Shown: in pieces, positions 11,240-22,359 of the stretch
How the letters are laid out: every line of letters starts with the position of its first letter
How positions within the stretch are numbered: the stretch's first letter is position 1
Source of the DNA: Chaetomium olivaceum
Taxonomy: Eukaryota; Ascomycota; Sordariomycetes; Sordariales; Chaetomiaceae
Length of the DNA stretch: 64,000 bases
Assembly (NCBI GenBank): GCA_039881045.1
Contig: JAYWVB010000003.1
Span: 310,001 to 374,000 of the forward strand
Direction of reading: 5' to 3'
Position numbers and translations under genes: made by a program
The notes under the pieces: model-generated
What the model saw: only the letters and a program-made list of their open reading frames with translations
Told to the model about the DNA's origin: nothing
Databases searched by the model: none

Positions 11240-13631
11240 ATGTCGCCGCCCGTTCGCCCGCCGCCGATCCCCCTCCAGATGGCGGGAGGGCGCCCTCAGC
11301 CGGGCAACCTCCTGCGCCGGATCGGGGCGCCGAGCGCCTGGGAGACCGCCCGGGCTCCCACCAACGTTGCTGCCGTCGTCGGTGCCAATGGGCACCGCGC
11401 TTTCGAGTTCACCTTCGAAAGCGCGGTGAGGCCCGGCACCATGGCCCCGCCGCCGACTCCCGTCGGCTCCGACGACGGAGCACCCGTGGCTGCCCCCGTG
11501 GCTGCCCCCCGCCCGCCCGCTCCCGTCCGCCTTCCCCCCGCCGCCGCCACCATCCCCGCCGCCGCAACCCCCGCTCTCTGGCCCCCAGCCAGACCCGTCC
11601 CCGGCGCCGGTGGCCTATACGGCCAGGCGTATCTTGTTGGGCAGGGAAACCTGCACTTCGAGATGTCGCCGAGGATGGAGGACTGGTAAGTAGCTTTCCA
11701 TCTCCTCCTTTGCGTTCGCCACATGAGCACATCTTTTGATTGTAGAGAACACATAGAATTAACACAATTATGTAGGCTGCAGAGGCTCCAGGCGCTTTCG
11801 TTCGGGCGCCAAGAGGAGGAGACCGTCCCTGCTGCTGTACAAGGCGGCAGTATCGTGGGTGAGGGCACCGCCCTCAATACCGAAGAGAGTGCCCGGGCCG
11901 GCGACAAGCGCAGCGCCGTAAGTGTATCTCTTGTTATCACATCTGCCAATGAACCCAATGGACCCAATGGACGCATCACTGGCGCCAGCAGACAAACAAT
12001 TTGCTGGGCACCAGTGCTGAGTTTATTACAAATTTCCAACGCACCCCCAGTCCCTTCCCTGAGACCACATCCAAGCTAACACTCCCCAAGCCACCCCCCA
12101 CCACCACCCACGACGGCGAGACCAACGAGCCCGCGCCCAAGCGGAGCCGCATCAGCGCGGCCCTCCAGCGCACCTTCTCGCGTCTGAGCGACCGGGTCCG
12201 GGTCCGGACCACCACCACCACCGCCCCGCTCCCCCCATCCGCCCTCGCCCGCGCCACCACCACCGCCACCACTAACCCCAACCACCCTCCCACCTCCGCC
12301 GCCGCCCCGACCTCCGCCCCGACATCCGCCTCAGCAGCCGCCCTCGCCACGGGCTTCCTCCCCGGCCCCGACTTCGGCTCTGTCTCTGGTGTCCGCTCGC
12401 CCCGCCCGCCTCCCAACAGCCCCTTTTCCTTGCTCTCGCGTGTCGCGTCGTCGGTGGTGGCGCCGCCGCCGAGTGAGGTCCTGCAGCCGCGGACGGTGAA
12501 GGTGTGTTTGGTGGGGGATGTGGGGGGGGAAGACGGGGCTTTTTAAGTAAGTCCTTTTTATTTTATTTTTTATCTTATCATCTTTGCTGTAGGGTTGGAG
12601 TTTGCTTGGGGGGTTGCGGGGTGGGGGATGAGGAGTGGTGTGAGTTGTGTGGTGCGTGGTTTGGATGTTATAAGCGTGAAGGGGGTTGAGAGTTGAGTGA
12701 TGTGGTGGTTTTTGAACCGGTGATGCTAACCTGAGCTTCTGTAGCCGGCTGGTGGGCAACCCTTTCGTCTCGGTAAGTACACCTTTTCTCATGCTGGTTG
12801 GGATGACTGGCAAACTAACTGAGCCCGGTACAGACCGCAACTTCTCTCGTCCCGGACTTCAAGTCCATGACTGTCGCTGCCGAAGACGGATCCCCCGTCA
12901 ACGTCGAGCTGTGGGACTTACCGGGCATCGTCGCCGGCGGTTCGCGCCCCGGCCCCCTCCTCTCGACCTTCTTCCACGCCGCCGTCATTTGTTTCAGCCT
13001 CGAGGAAAAGCACAACCTCAGGAGTATCGCCGACGTGGTATGTTACCTCTCAAACGGGGGCTGGGGCTGAGTGAAACTGACTGACAAACTCCTACAGTGG
13101 AAGCCCAAGCTCGACGCCTGCCTCCACGATCAGCACGTCTTCGTGCTCGGTCTCAAGCGCGACCTCCGCCCGGCCTACCCCACGCTAGGCCTCTCCTTCC
13201 TACCGACCCCGGATCCGGCCACGGCCGAGATGGTAAGTCATGCGTGTCCTGAGGTTAGTGCTTTTTGCCGTACATTTTAATTTTGCCCTGTACGGCTCGC
13301 GTCTTCTTCACATCCCCCAGATCCGCGTCACACCCCCAACCGTCCCTTCTCATCCCCCTTTCTCTCGCCAGTCCCAACTTACACCCCACCGCAGGGCCAG
13401 CAAGCGGCGGCAGCCATCAACGCCAGCGGCTACGGCGAGTGCTCCGCTCTCAACAACGACAACATCCAAGACGTGTGGGACGGCATGATGAAGCACGTCA
13501 TCGCCAGCCTCGACGAACGCGAGAAAGCCAATAGGAATGGCCGCAAGCGCGAGCGCGCCAAAACAGCCGTCACCGGTTTTCTTGACAAGTGCGGCGTGAA
13601 TCGGTTCGGCAAGGGCAGGGAGCGCAAGTGA
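11240..13631 (+). CDS. Rho/Ras-like small GTPase with long disordered N-terminus
   Basis: Seven exons: 11240-11685, 11776-11917, 11992-12546, 12745-12772, 12834-13037, 13098-13232, 13395-13631, giving about 582 residues. The first about 380 residues are Pro/Ala/Thr/Ser-rich and probably unstructured, with a KRSR patch. The last about 200 form a G domain. A P-loop beginning CLVGDVG runs into an eight-G run (12522-12529) and resumes as KTGLF. Exon 4 then gives NRLVGNPFVS with a switch-I Thr, WDLPG replaces the usual DTAGQ switch II, VFVLGLKRDLRP is the G4 box, and the G5 position is GECSALN. The Gln needed for efficient hydrolysis is absent, so an Rnd-like, slow-hydrolysing GTPase is possible. 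There is no CaaX box; the tail is Lys/Arg-rich (GKGRERK). Frame requires about two bases more in the G run. Family is clear, subfamily not. Confidence 0.72.
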
Positions 13632-14070
13632 GCTACTTGTCGTCTCGGCCGTCCTTTTTTCGACTCTCTTATTCCCTCTCGACATCTTTCTCCTCTTTTT
13701 CCTCGACAATACCGGCACTTTGGCAAGGTCAGAGGCCGCAAACGGGGCAATGAGCTCTGCCCATCTCTCCTTTACTGTCGACACTTTCGGCGTCTTTGAC
13801 AAGATCAAAGGGCGCCAGTTAGGCACTGACCTCAATCCAACATCTCCTTTTCTGCTTGACATGTCCGGCATCTTTGACAAGGTTAAGGGCGGAAGTAAGA
13901 CAATGACTTCTCTTTTTACTGTCGACATATTCGGCATCTTCGACAAGATCAAAAGGCGTATATGAGGCAATGACCTCGATCCATCTTTCCTTTTCTCGCT
14001 CGACATATCCACGGCATATTTGGCCAGGTCAAACGGCGCAAGTGAAATTTCTCACTTCATCTCTCTTTTT
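13632..14070 (+). repeat. Decayed tandem array (about 66-80 bp unit) echoing the upstream gene's 3' end
   Basis: Five degenerate copies are anchored by GGC.TCTTTGACAAG.TCAAA at 13714, 13789, 13867, 13933 and 14013 (spacings 75, 78, 66, 80). Each is followed by a GGGCGCAAGT-like stretch and a CAATGAC..CTC spacer. The end of the GTPase coding region and its stop (13590-13631) looks like a further, more diverged unit. Most copies translate to an FGIFDKIKGR-like peptide, but the frame is not kept between units. Confidence 0.75.
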
Positions 14071-14753
14071 GTTTCGACGAATCCTGCACAGCCAAGGGAG
14101 TGGATTCCTCGGCACGCTCATTTCTTCTGACCTCTTTAGCAGAGCCCAGGATGAGTGACGACTCACCCTTTTTGTCTCTTCATTAAATCTCTCTGGTCAA
14201 GTCACTTAACTGGCTTGCTTGGTCGGATATGGGATGGGACTCAAATATGGAGGAAACCGGTGATACTTTCGATGGTATTGTGTTTGGGGTGTTGATGATG
14301 GTTTGGTTTTTTCCGGTTCAGTTTGTCAAAGTAGTCGATGATTTATGGCTTCACAGTTTCAGTTTCGATGGTACACATCATAATTAGCCCGACGTACCAC
14401 AACAATCGATGGTTTTATTCCAAGTTTTGGACCCTGACCATTCATTCATTCCATGTCGTTCGTGTTGCTGCAAGACCCTGCCCCGTGAAGTGCATGTCAA
14501 GGTATGGATGCGGGGAAATTTGGAGAAACTCCAGCGAGTCTTGGCCGAGGAACAGGGGGTGACGCAACCTGGTAGGCAATCATCAACTTCGATTCGGCCG
14601 CATCCGAATTTCAACAAACCACCACCTCGGTCTGGGTTTGAACTGCAAGGTATCACTCGACAAATGATTCTTTTTACGATTAAGAGGTGACCTGCTGGTC
14701 TTTTACTCTGCCCTGTCACCGCAACATTTCAAAATCGAAATCCGACCGGCACC
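14071..14753. other. Intergenic
   Basis: Moderately AT-rich spacer with small ORFs of no recognisable family. It provides the promoter of the dsc3 gene. Confidence 0.5.
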
Positions 14754-16076
14754 ATGAACAGCGCTCGAAGCAAAGGCAAAGGCGGCGGGAGGGCGAGCTC
14801 CTCATCCTCATCCTCCCCGACTCGACCTCCTCGGGACACACGACTAGACACACGAACAGAAAGCCGGCCTCTTCTCCCGCGCAGTCCGTCCTCTCTGCTC
14901 TTCCCGCCCGCGCCGCCGCCTCTCCACATCACCATCCGCTTCAGCATCGCTCTTCCCGACCTCCACCTCGACATACCCTCGCCACAGCAGACCACGGTTG
15001 TCGCATTGAAACACTTGATCCGAGGCCGCCTCGCTGCTGCTGCGGAGGCCGAAGCTGAAACCAAAGCCGAAGCTGAAGCCGAAGCCGAAAGCACCGAGGA
15101 AACCGACTCCTCGTCACCTACCAACAAACCACCACAACCCACCCCAGCAGCGCAAGCCTCGCTCGCCCGCCTACGATTTATCCACAACGGGCGCATCCTC
15201 CCGGACGCCTCCGCGCTCGGCTCCGTCCTCAAAGCCCCGCCACCGCCGCCCTTCTCCCACCACCCCGACCCCAAGGGCAAAGCCCCCGCAGGCCTCCACC
15301 ACCAGCAACAGCGCGTCTTCATCAACTGCAGCATCGGCGACCCCCTCCCCGCAGAAGACCTCGCCGCCGAAGCCACCGCGGCCGCCGCCCCGCCTCCCCA
15401 ACCCCCACTCTCCCCTTCCCTCTCCCCTCGGCCCGGAACCCCCCACCTCACCATCACCCCCCCGCCCAACCGCCTCCTCCACCCCTCCCACGCCAACCCC
15501 AACCCCGACCCCAACAACAACAATAACAACCCCCAAAACAATAATAATACCACCACCACCACCCCGGCCCCGCTAGGCTTCGAACGCCTCCTCCAGGCCG
15601 GGCTCACCGCTCCGGAGATCGCCACGCTCCGCTCGCACTTCCGCGCCATCCACACGGCGCGCTTCGCGCCCGACGCCATGCCCTCGCCCGACACGCTGCG
15701 CTCCATGGAGGACGCCTGGCTGGATGGCGGGTCACATCTGCCGACGACGCCGAATACTTCTTCTTCTTCTGGTGGGGGTGCGGGGGTGGGGATGGGGATG
15801 GGGATGGGGATGGCAGGTGCTGGAGGGGGTGGAGGGGATGCGGATGGGGGGGAGGGTGCTGGTGCTGCGGGGGTGGATGATGCGTTTGGGTTGAGCGCGG
15901 TGGCGGGGCCGTTGATTCATGGGATGTTGATTGGGTTTGTGTTTCCGCTTGGGGTGGTGGCGTGGTTGGGCAAGGAGGAAGGGGTGTGGTCGCGGCGGAT
16001 GCAGGTGTTTGTGGTGTTTGGGGTGTTGTTGGGTGTGTCGGTTGGGTTGGTGAGGGAGTTGACCGGGGAGGCATAG
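14754..16076 (+). CDS. dsc3: DSC E3 ubiquitin ligase complex subunit 3 (Dsc3)
   Basis: Single-exon gene, 440 residues. The Dsc complex is a Golgi/endosome membrane E3 ligase that activates SREBP and removes misfolded membrane proteins. After a low-complexity start, residues about 57-195 form the ubiquitin-like DUF2407 domain (HITIRFSIALPDLHL, LRFIHNGRILPDASALGSVL, FINCSIGDP). A Pro/Asn-rich linker precedes the DUF2407_C region (GFERLLQAGLTAPEIATLRS, then SMEDAWLDG). Two membrane segments close the protein (LIHGMLIGFVFPLGVVAWL and QVFVVFGVLLGVSVGLV), as expected for Dsc3. A GATGGG repeat gives a Met-Gly run near residue 345. The 3' end converges on mtr4. Confidence 0.9.
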   Translation: MNSARSKGKGGGRASSSSSSSPTRPPRDTRLDTRTESRPLLPRSPSSLLFPPAPPPLHITIRFSIALPDLHLDIPSPQQTTVVALKHLIRGRLAAAAEAEAETKAEAEAEAESTEETDSSSPTNKPPQPTPAAQASLARLRFIHNGRILPDASALGSVLKAPPPPPFSHHPDPKGKAPAGLHHQQQRVFINCSIGDPLPAEDLAAEATAAAAPPPQPPLSPSLSPRPGTPHLTITPPPNRLLHPSHANPNPDPNNNNNNPQNNNNTTTTTPAPLGFERLLQAGLTAPEIATLRSHFRAIHTARFAPDAMPSPDTLRSMEDAWLDGGSHLPTTPNTSSSSGGGAGVGMGMGMGMAGAGGGGGDADGGEGAGAAGVDDAFGLSAVAGPLIHGMLIGFVFPLGVVAWLGKEEGVWSRRMQVFVVFGVLLGVSVGLVRELTGEA

Positions 16077-16555
16077 CTGGGGGTTTGACGGTTTGGAGAA
16101 TAGAGAGGAGAGGAAGGGTTGATTGATGAGTGGACTTTACATGTACAGGATATTGGGGAATGATCAGCTTCGTTGGCTGGTTCGGTGTCCGGTGGTTTGT
16201 ACAGCTTAATTTGATACCCCTCACGATAATGGACAATCAAGAATAACAGAAAATGGGCGATGGCGCGCTGTCCAGCGGCCGTGTTAATTCCGACGAGCCC
16301 GGGAAGATAGGCTTCGGGGTGAAGACCACATCACCTGCCATCTAGCAAGGAGCCTTCCACCCCAACGCAACTCAGACAGAGCCACACTACCTACCTGCCT
16401 GTCCCAGCCAAACACACGGCTACCGAAACCTACAGCTACTCGCGACTCTATCTAAACTGACATGAAGCTACACCTTCGAAGTCCATGGTATTCATTTTCC
16501 CAACCACAACCACCCAAACGCCGAACGACCCCACCATAAGGGAATGCGATAACAA
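16077..16555. other. Convergent intergenic region
   Basis: Shared 3' flank of dsc3 and mtr4. No gene or RNA seen. Confidence 0.55.
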
Positions 16556-19500
16556 TTAGAGATACAAGCTGTTGAACGAGACAATATCCCTCCTGATCTT
16601 GGACAAGCTCAGCTCAAACTTGTCTTTGAGCTCCTCGCTGCCCATGACCTTGGCGGCCTCGGCCATCTGCCGGAGCAGTTCCTCCAGACGGCGGAACAGC
16701 CGGATCAGCGAGCCCTCGTAGGCGTTGGTCATTTTGCTATACCAGTCAGTCAGCATTAGAACGATACTTCCCAAAAGAAGAAAAGGGAACAGAAAGAAAG
16801 AAGAAACATACCAAATCTCAGCAAACGGCTTCCCATCCGCCCACGCCAGCACCGTCTCCATCAGCTGCCACTTCAAGCTCTGCACATACTCATCCTCATT
16901 AACCTCCATCTTGCTCTCCGCGCTGACCTTGGCAATAATGCGTGCCTGCGCCTGGATCGAGCGGAACGGCTTGGCCAGCTCCTCCTTCAACTCCGCCGTC
17001 TCGACCTTCTCGTCAAAGATAAAGACGCTCAGCACGGACGCGCACAGCTCCGGGCTGAGCTCGTTGAAGAAGCGGTTGAACAGCAGCTCGGCCAGCAGCA
17101 GCTCGTGGCCCTCAGTCGACGAGATCTCGCACGCCACGCGCGCCTTCATCTCGACGACTTCGGTTTCGTTGATGAACCCCAGCCGGCGCAGCACCCGCTT
17201 GCGCGACTTGAGCTCGTCGAGTTGGGAGACGCTGTGCGCCTTCATGAGGGCCCGCTTCTTCTCCTTGATCTTGTCGGCTAGGGCGAGCTTGGTGTCGAGC
17301 TTTTGCCAGAGCTCGTCGAGGAGCGGGGAATTGTGCAGGGGGTTGGCGACGAGGCGGGACTCGAGGACCTCAATCTTGCGGAGGAGCTTCTTGAACGAGT
17401 CGTCGGTGATGCCCATATTCTCGAGCGGGTCGACAAGCGGAAGACCGTCGGGGAACCGCCGTTTGGCCTCCTCGAGCATCTTGCCGGTTGTGTCGCGGTC
17501 GTCCCGCTTTGACAGGCTTTTCGTTACGTGCAAGCGGATCTGGCAGATGCCCTTCACGCAGCTGAGGAGGCATGGGACAATCTCCCACCTGCCCTCATCG
17601 CCTGGTTTCGCCGGATGGACGCCCTCGGGCACTGCGGTGTCTCCCTTGACGTTGGTCCTTTCTATGCTGTCCGTCGAAACGTTCAGTAGCACGTCGACAA
17701 AGTAGGATTCCTGCGGCGCATAATCAGGCTCCCCCATTTTACGTGCTCTGCGGGGAGTGAAATCGAGCACGGCGCCCCAGCCATAGTTGGTACCGGCCGG
17801 TGTTTCGATCTCGACCAGCCGGCCAGACTTCATGAACTTGACGCAATAATTCGGGTGCTGCATCACGGCGATCATGTCCTTCTGGTATCCGTCGAGCTGT
17901 TGGCGGATGGTGCGGTAATCCTTGACGGTGGCCTCATCAGGGATGATCATGCTATCTCGCTCCTGTTGCAGGTTGGCCAAGTCCCGTTCGAGCTGCGGTA
18001 CGCTGGAGGTGTTTTGGAACTGGAAGAAACACCGGTCGAGCATATACTCAGGTGAGATGGCCTCAATACGCAGCAAGTTCAGAATCATGTTGTATCCCAA
18101 GTGAAACGCCGAGTTGAGGCGGTCCTGGTGGCCAACAACGATGCCCCTGGCCACATCGGGCTCAAGCTTGTCGTCGACCATCATGATGACGATACCTCGG
18201 TCGTCAAGACCACGACGACCAGCTCGCCCTGCCATCTGGATGTATTCGGAAGAGGTGAGCGGGCGGCGTTGGACGCCATCCCATTTTGTAACCTGGGTGA
18301 AGACGACGGTCCTCGCGGGCATGTTGAGGCCGATGGAGAAGGTCTCAGTCGCAAACAAGACCTTGATCAAGCCTTCCTGGAACAGAATCTCGATGGTCTC
18401 CTTGAGGATGGGCAGCAAGCCCGAGTGATGGACACCGATGCCCTTCCGGAGCAAGGGAAGAATGTTGGAGATCTGAGGCAAATTTTTGTCCTCGTCCGAC
18501 AGCTGACCCAACGCATTCTGGAACACACTGTCCACCATTGCCTCCTCGTCGGCGGCGTTGAACTTCATGACTGAAGTTTTGAGCGCCATCTGCTCGCATT
18601 CGCGCTTGGCAAAGTTAAAGACGATTACGGGCTGGAAGCTCTTCTTGATGATCATTCTGATAACCTTGGCGATGTCCGACTTCTCGTCCGGTGCCTGGCC
18701 GCCCTTGTTCGTCTTCTTGTCCTTCCCCTGCCCTTCTGCTTGGCGCTCCAGTCGGCGGGGTCGGACCCCTGTTTGGCCTCGATGGCGCTCATGGCTATGT
18801 TGAAGTTGTTCTCTTTGAAGTTGCCCTTCTCATCCACAATGAGGTGAATGCCGTTGGTCCCGGCCGGGAAAAAGTAGTTCTGCAGCGGTGTCGGCCGGAA
18901 ATCCGTGTAGACAACGTGACAGGGCTGGCGGTGAATCTTGGCAATCCACTCGGCGAACTGGAAGGCGTTGGGGATGGTGGCCGACAAGAAGACGTATTTA
19001 ACCTTGTCCGGGAGGAGAATGATGGTTTCCTCCCAGACGACACCGCGAGTTTTGTCGCGCATGTAGTGGATTTCATCAAAGATAACCCAGCCCACCTCGC
19101 GCATGATCTCGGAACCGCGATACAACATGGACCGCAGAATCTCGGTGGTCATGACCAGGCAGCTGGCAGTCGGGTTGATGGTGACGTCGCCCGTCATCAG
19201 ACCGACGTCGCCAAAGTCGGCCTGGAAGTCGCGGTATTTCTGATTGCTGAGCGCCTTGATGGGGCTCGTGTAGATAACTCTTTGGTTCCTCTTGAGGCAT
19301 TGGGCAATGGCGTACTCGGCAACGACCGTTTTACCGGCACTGGTGTGGGCTGAGACGAGCACGCTCTCCTCGCGCTCGATGGACGCAACAGACAGAGCTT
19401 GGAAGGGATCGAGCCTGAACGGGTATGTCCTTGCGGGTTCGGCGGGGGGCTTGTGTTCTGAGAGAGGAATGTACTCATAGTCGAGGTCTGGCGGCAGGGC

Positions 19501-19854
19501 GACTTGATGTTGGATGTTGTGTGATAGAACGAGCGAGCCCTCGTCTGTTGAGGGTGCGAAGCCCTGGGCGGCGTTGACCTCTCTGGACTCGGCCGTCTCG
19601 AAGGTGTCGGTGAGGATGGGTTCGGCCTCATCCTCCATTTTCCGTCTTTTGGTATCAACTGGCCCCTCCACGTCCCCATTCTCCTGCTCGTCCGCGGGGT
19701 TCATATCTTCTTCCTGTTTGATCACAGTCGAATTGTCGTTCTGGCCGTTGATGGGATCGTCCGTCATTTCAACATCGGCATCGGCCTTGCGCTTGGGAGC
19801 GCGAGGCTGCTCCTCGAACACAGCGAAGAGGTCATCCATGGTGGCGGTCGACAC
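16556..19854 (-). CDS. mtr4: ATP-dependent RNA helicase Mtr4 (exosome/TRAMP)
   Basis: Nuclear Ski2-like helicase that feeds RNA to the exosome. Exons 19854-16812 and 16736-16556; the 75-bp intron starts GTATGT and splits the Cys codon before KMTNAYEGSL. About 1074 residues, the usual Mtr4 size. The acidic N-terminus precedes the helicase core: Walker A AHTSAGKTVVAEYA, YTSPIKALSNQKYRDF, DEIHYMRD (motif II), FLSATIPNAFQFAEW (motif III). The second RecA domain shows HHSGLLPILKETIE and QMAGRAGRRGLDDRG (motif VI). The arch and winged-helix regions follow, with the conserved DSHC end (FELSLSKIRRDIVSFNSLYL). A one-base break occurs at 18721-18736, in a Lys/Gly-rich insert between the RecA domains. 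Reading is perfect on both sides, so this is almost surely a sequence error in an essential gene. Confidence 0.95.
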
Positions 19855-20444
19855 TCATACGCTGGGGTCGAGATGGGTGCCGGGTGGATAATGCGCTGGA
19901 CGAGTTGCTCTAGGACGCGGCCACTCGAACAAAAAGAAAAAAGTCGAAGTTCCCTGGTTCCCCACTTTTCTGCCGGCAGCTCGCCTTGCATGGCCCCAGG
20001 CGGTGAGAAACAGAACTCCAAGCCGTGACGGGTTGGGTCCACTTTTTCTTTTACCTCAATTGAAGTTCCGTCCCAGACAGCAATTGTATGGATGGCAGCC
20101 GCGACTATGGTGAGCATGACCATAAAAGACGGCGGCCATTTGGGCCTCTATCCCCGCTGTAAGATTTGCGCAGACACGGTATGGAGGCACGAACGGGTAA
20201 TAGCACGTATGTACGGATTAGTGTCGTCACGCTCTATTTCATGATTTTCCATCATTCTCATGCCGAGTTTTTATGGTTTTATAATTACTTACTTACAAAT
20301 GCTAATATGCTGTAACTGACTTTTACGTTTTCACGCAATCGCCTAGTCTTTGGAAATCCTGACTCGACATGTTATCGCGGTCACACCCGACCCTTCCCTT
20401 TCCCTCAGCTGCGGCATCGCGTCACAAGGGTCGATGGCCGTGAA
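19855..20444. other. Divergent intergenic region
   Basis: Between mtr4 (minus) and the next plus-strand gene. AT-rich at 20220-20330. The 5' end of the plus-strand gene may lie in here, since its frame stays open upstream of 20445 without a clear ATG. Confidence 0.5.
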
Positions 20445-22048
20445 TTGTGCCGCTATCCGGATTGTGAAAGATGTGCCACTTCACCCGAGTTCACTCTTGT
20501 CCATTATGACTGCTTCGAGGTCTTCCGGCAACATTGCTCTGTCGGTGAATCGGTTGCTTTGGACCGTCTCTGGATCCCGGCTACGTGGAGCAGCCCCTGG
20601 AATCAAGCACAACCTCTCCGTTTTCCAGCCCCGATGGTGGACAAGAACACACTAAGGAGGATATCCCGTTTTTGCGGCTTTCCACGCCTCCATACACTGC
20701 CGCTGGAGTTGCTGCAGATGATTTGGCAACAGTCGAAGAGCGCGTTGGTCTGGAGATGCATTCCGGCATTGAAGTTAGCTGATTATGTATCTACTCTACA
20801 ACCGGATCCGCTCCTTACCATCCCGCTTCGAGAGGTCTTTTCCTGGGAGCGTGGTGGAAAGCTTCAACGCGTCGTAGAATCTCGGTCACCGCCTCCACCA
20901 CCGGTATTGAGGTTGACCGTCGACTCTCTTGGGGTTAGCAAAGTGGAACGCCTCCCTGACCTGCCGGTATATACGGGCGAATGTGCGAGTCACCTCGCCT
21001 TTATCGTCGAACATGAAGCATTCCTTCCTGATGCCGTGGCGCAGTTCAAAGTATGTCTCCGGCATCTCTCTTCTTCTACCGGTCATACGCTGACAACGCC
21101 CTTCACTTCCGCAGTACGGACGGCTACGCCTTGGTTTACCCGTTTCGTTACGGACACTCCCCATCTGGAACACTCCCGCGCCGCCCAGCTTGGCTCTTTG
21201 CAAAGCCCATCCTAAAGACCTTAGTTCGTGTCATATCTTCCACACGGTCGAGATGAACAAGATAAAAGGCATTACTTTCTTTTTCTGTTCGGGCTTGCTG
21301 GTTGGCATCCATATCCACCGCTCAGAAAGCTCGTGCGCCATGGATACCTTCCTAACTTTCCCGAACCGATTTCAACGGACCGTCGTCTGGATATTATTTA
21401 CCGATATCACAACACGACCCTGTCCTCGTGCTCGGTATACGAGAATCACTGCATTCTGAAGAATATTTTCAGGCTGTTCTCGTCAGGACAGCGTTCGCCG
21501 GCGACGTCATCATTGGCTCACGGCCTCTATCCCGAACAGAGGTGAAGGACCGATGTCTGGCCGTATCGACTCCAGTGACAATGATATACAGCGAACCGAA
21601 GGAGGGACGTCCGGTCAGCTTCTTCGGCTCTCGCTGCGGGCCGCTCCCGAGTCAGCCGCTTCCCGCGCCGTTTCCATTGGGAAAACCAGGCCGCTGGCGA
21701 GGTGACCACCGTTACTTCTCATCGGCTCCTTTATCCGGCGTCTCATCAACAAGGGTTTTTTACGAGCAGAACACCGGATATTGCCGAGGTATCCTATTTC
21801 ACTACCAGAACGGCGGTTGCCGAACGGTTGGCCAGTGTCGTCTAGGGGTAGACCCGTCAGAGAGTGTTGTCCGACCAGTCCAGTTTCGTTTCCGACTCCA
21901 TTCATCTCCGAAGGTCGGTTTGGCGCAGGTGAAGTTTATGCAATGCGAGAGAGAGGAGCTTGCCGAGGGGTGGGGGTTTCGCCCAATGAAGGGGCTGGTC
22001 GAGTTCTGGTCTACCCCCGAATCTACGGTTCTAACTGTTGAGGATTAA
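20445..22048 (+). CDS. Hypothetical fungal protein with N-terminal Cys cluster and F-box-like segment
   Basis: I do not recognise a named family. Exon 1 extends to 21050; its start is unresolved because no ATG lies in frame near the conserved CRYPDCERCATSPEF segment and the frame is open further upstream. A 64-bp intron (GTATGT...CGCAG, 21051-21114) joins it to exon 2, 21115-22048. The protein starts with a CxxxxCxxC cluster, then LPLELLQMIWQQSKSALVWR, which resembles an F-box helix. The C-terminal half contains GLLVGIHIH, LGIRESLHSEEYFQAVLVR and an end like QVKFMQCEREELAEGWGFRP. This looks like an ordered, multi-domain protein. Exon 2 needs one base fewer at about 21391-21400 to stay open, giving about 512 residues. 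It could be a member of a repetitive fungal hypothetical family or a recent pseudogene. Confidence 0.6.
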
Positions 22049-22359
22049 GGGCTGAATGGCGATTTATCGTGCTATTCATCGCCAGGCCGAGGGAACGATG
22101 CTCGGGTGCTTGCTCGTCACTTACAGAAAATAGATCGGCGCGACAACGGACGACCTAGAATTCAAGGGCGCGAAGAACGAAAAGTTCGCGGACGCGAGGA
22201 AAGAGAAGACAGTTGCTGTATATATGTCTATACTATAGTGCGGCAATCTCACATTCGAGGATGCATCGCGGCCGGAACCGGGAGGCTGGGTATATACAGT
22301 TGAAGAACTCCCTGGTGTGGATATCTGGTTATGGACGGATAACGTTCTAGTTCGATACA
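22049..22359. other. Convergent intergenic region
   Basis: Short spacer between two convergent genes, moderately AT-rich. Nothing else seen. Confidence 0.5.

Noticed and set aside
14729..15706. 325-codon minus-strand ORF over dsc3
   Set aside because: Low-complexity antisense of the Dsc3 coding region; no start context or family match.
16556..19854. Two adjacent helicase genes
   Set aside because: The two ORFs are halves of one Mtr4: the frames differ by one base, and motifs I-III and IV-VI are divided between them.
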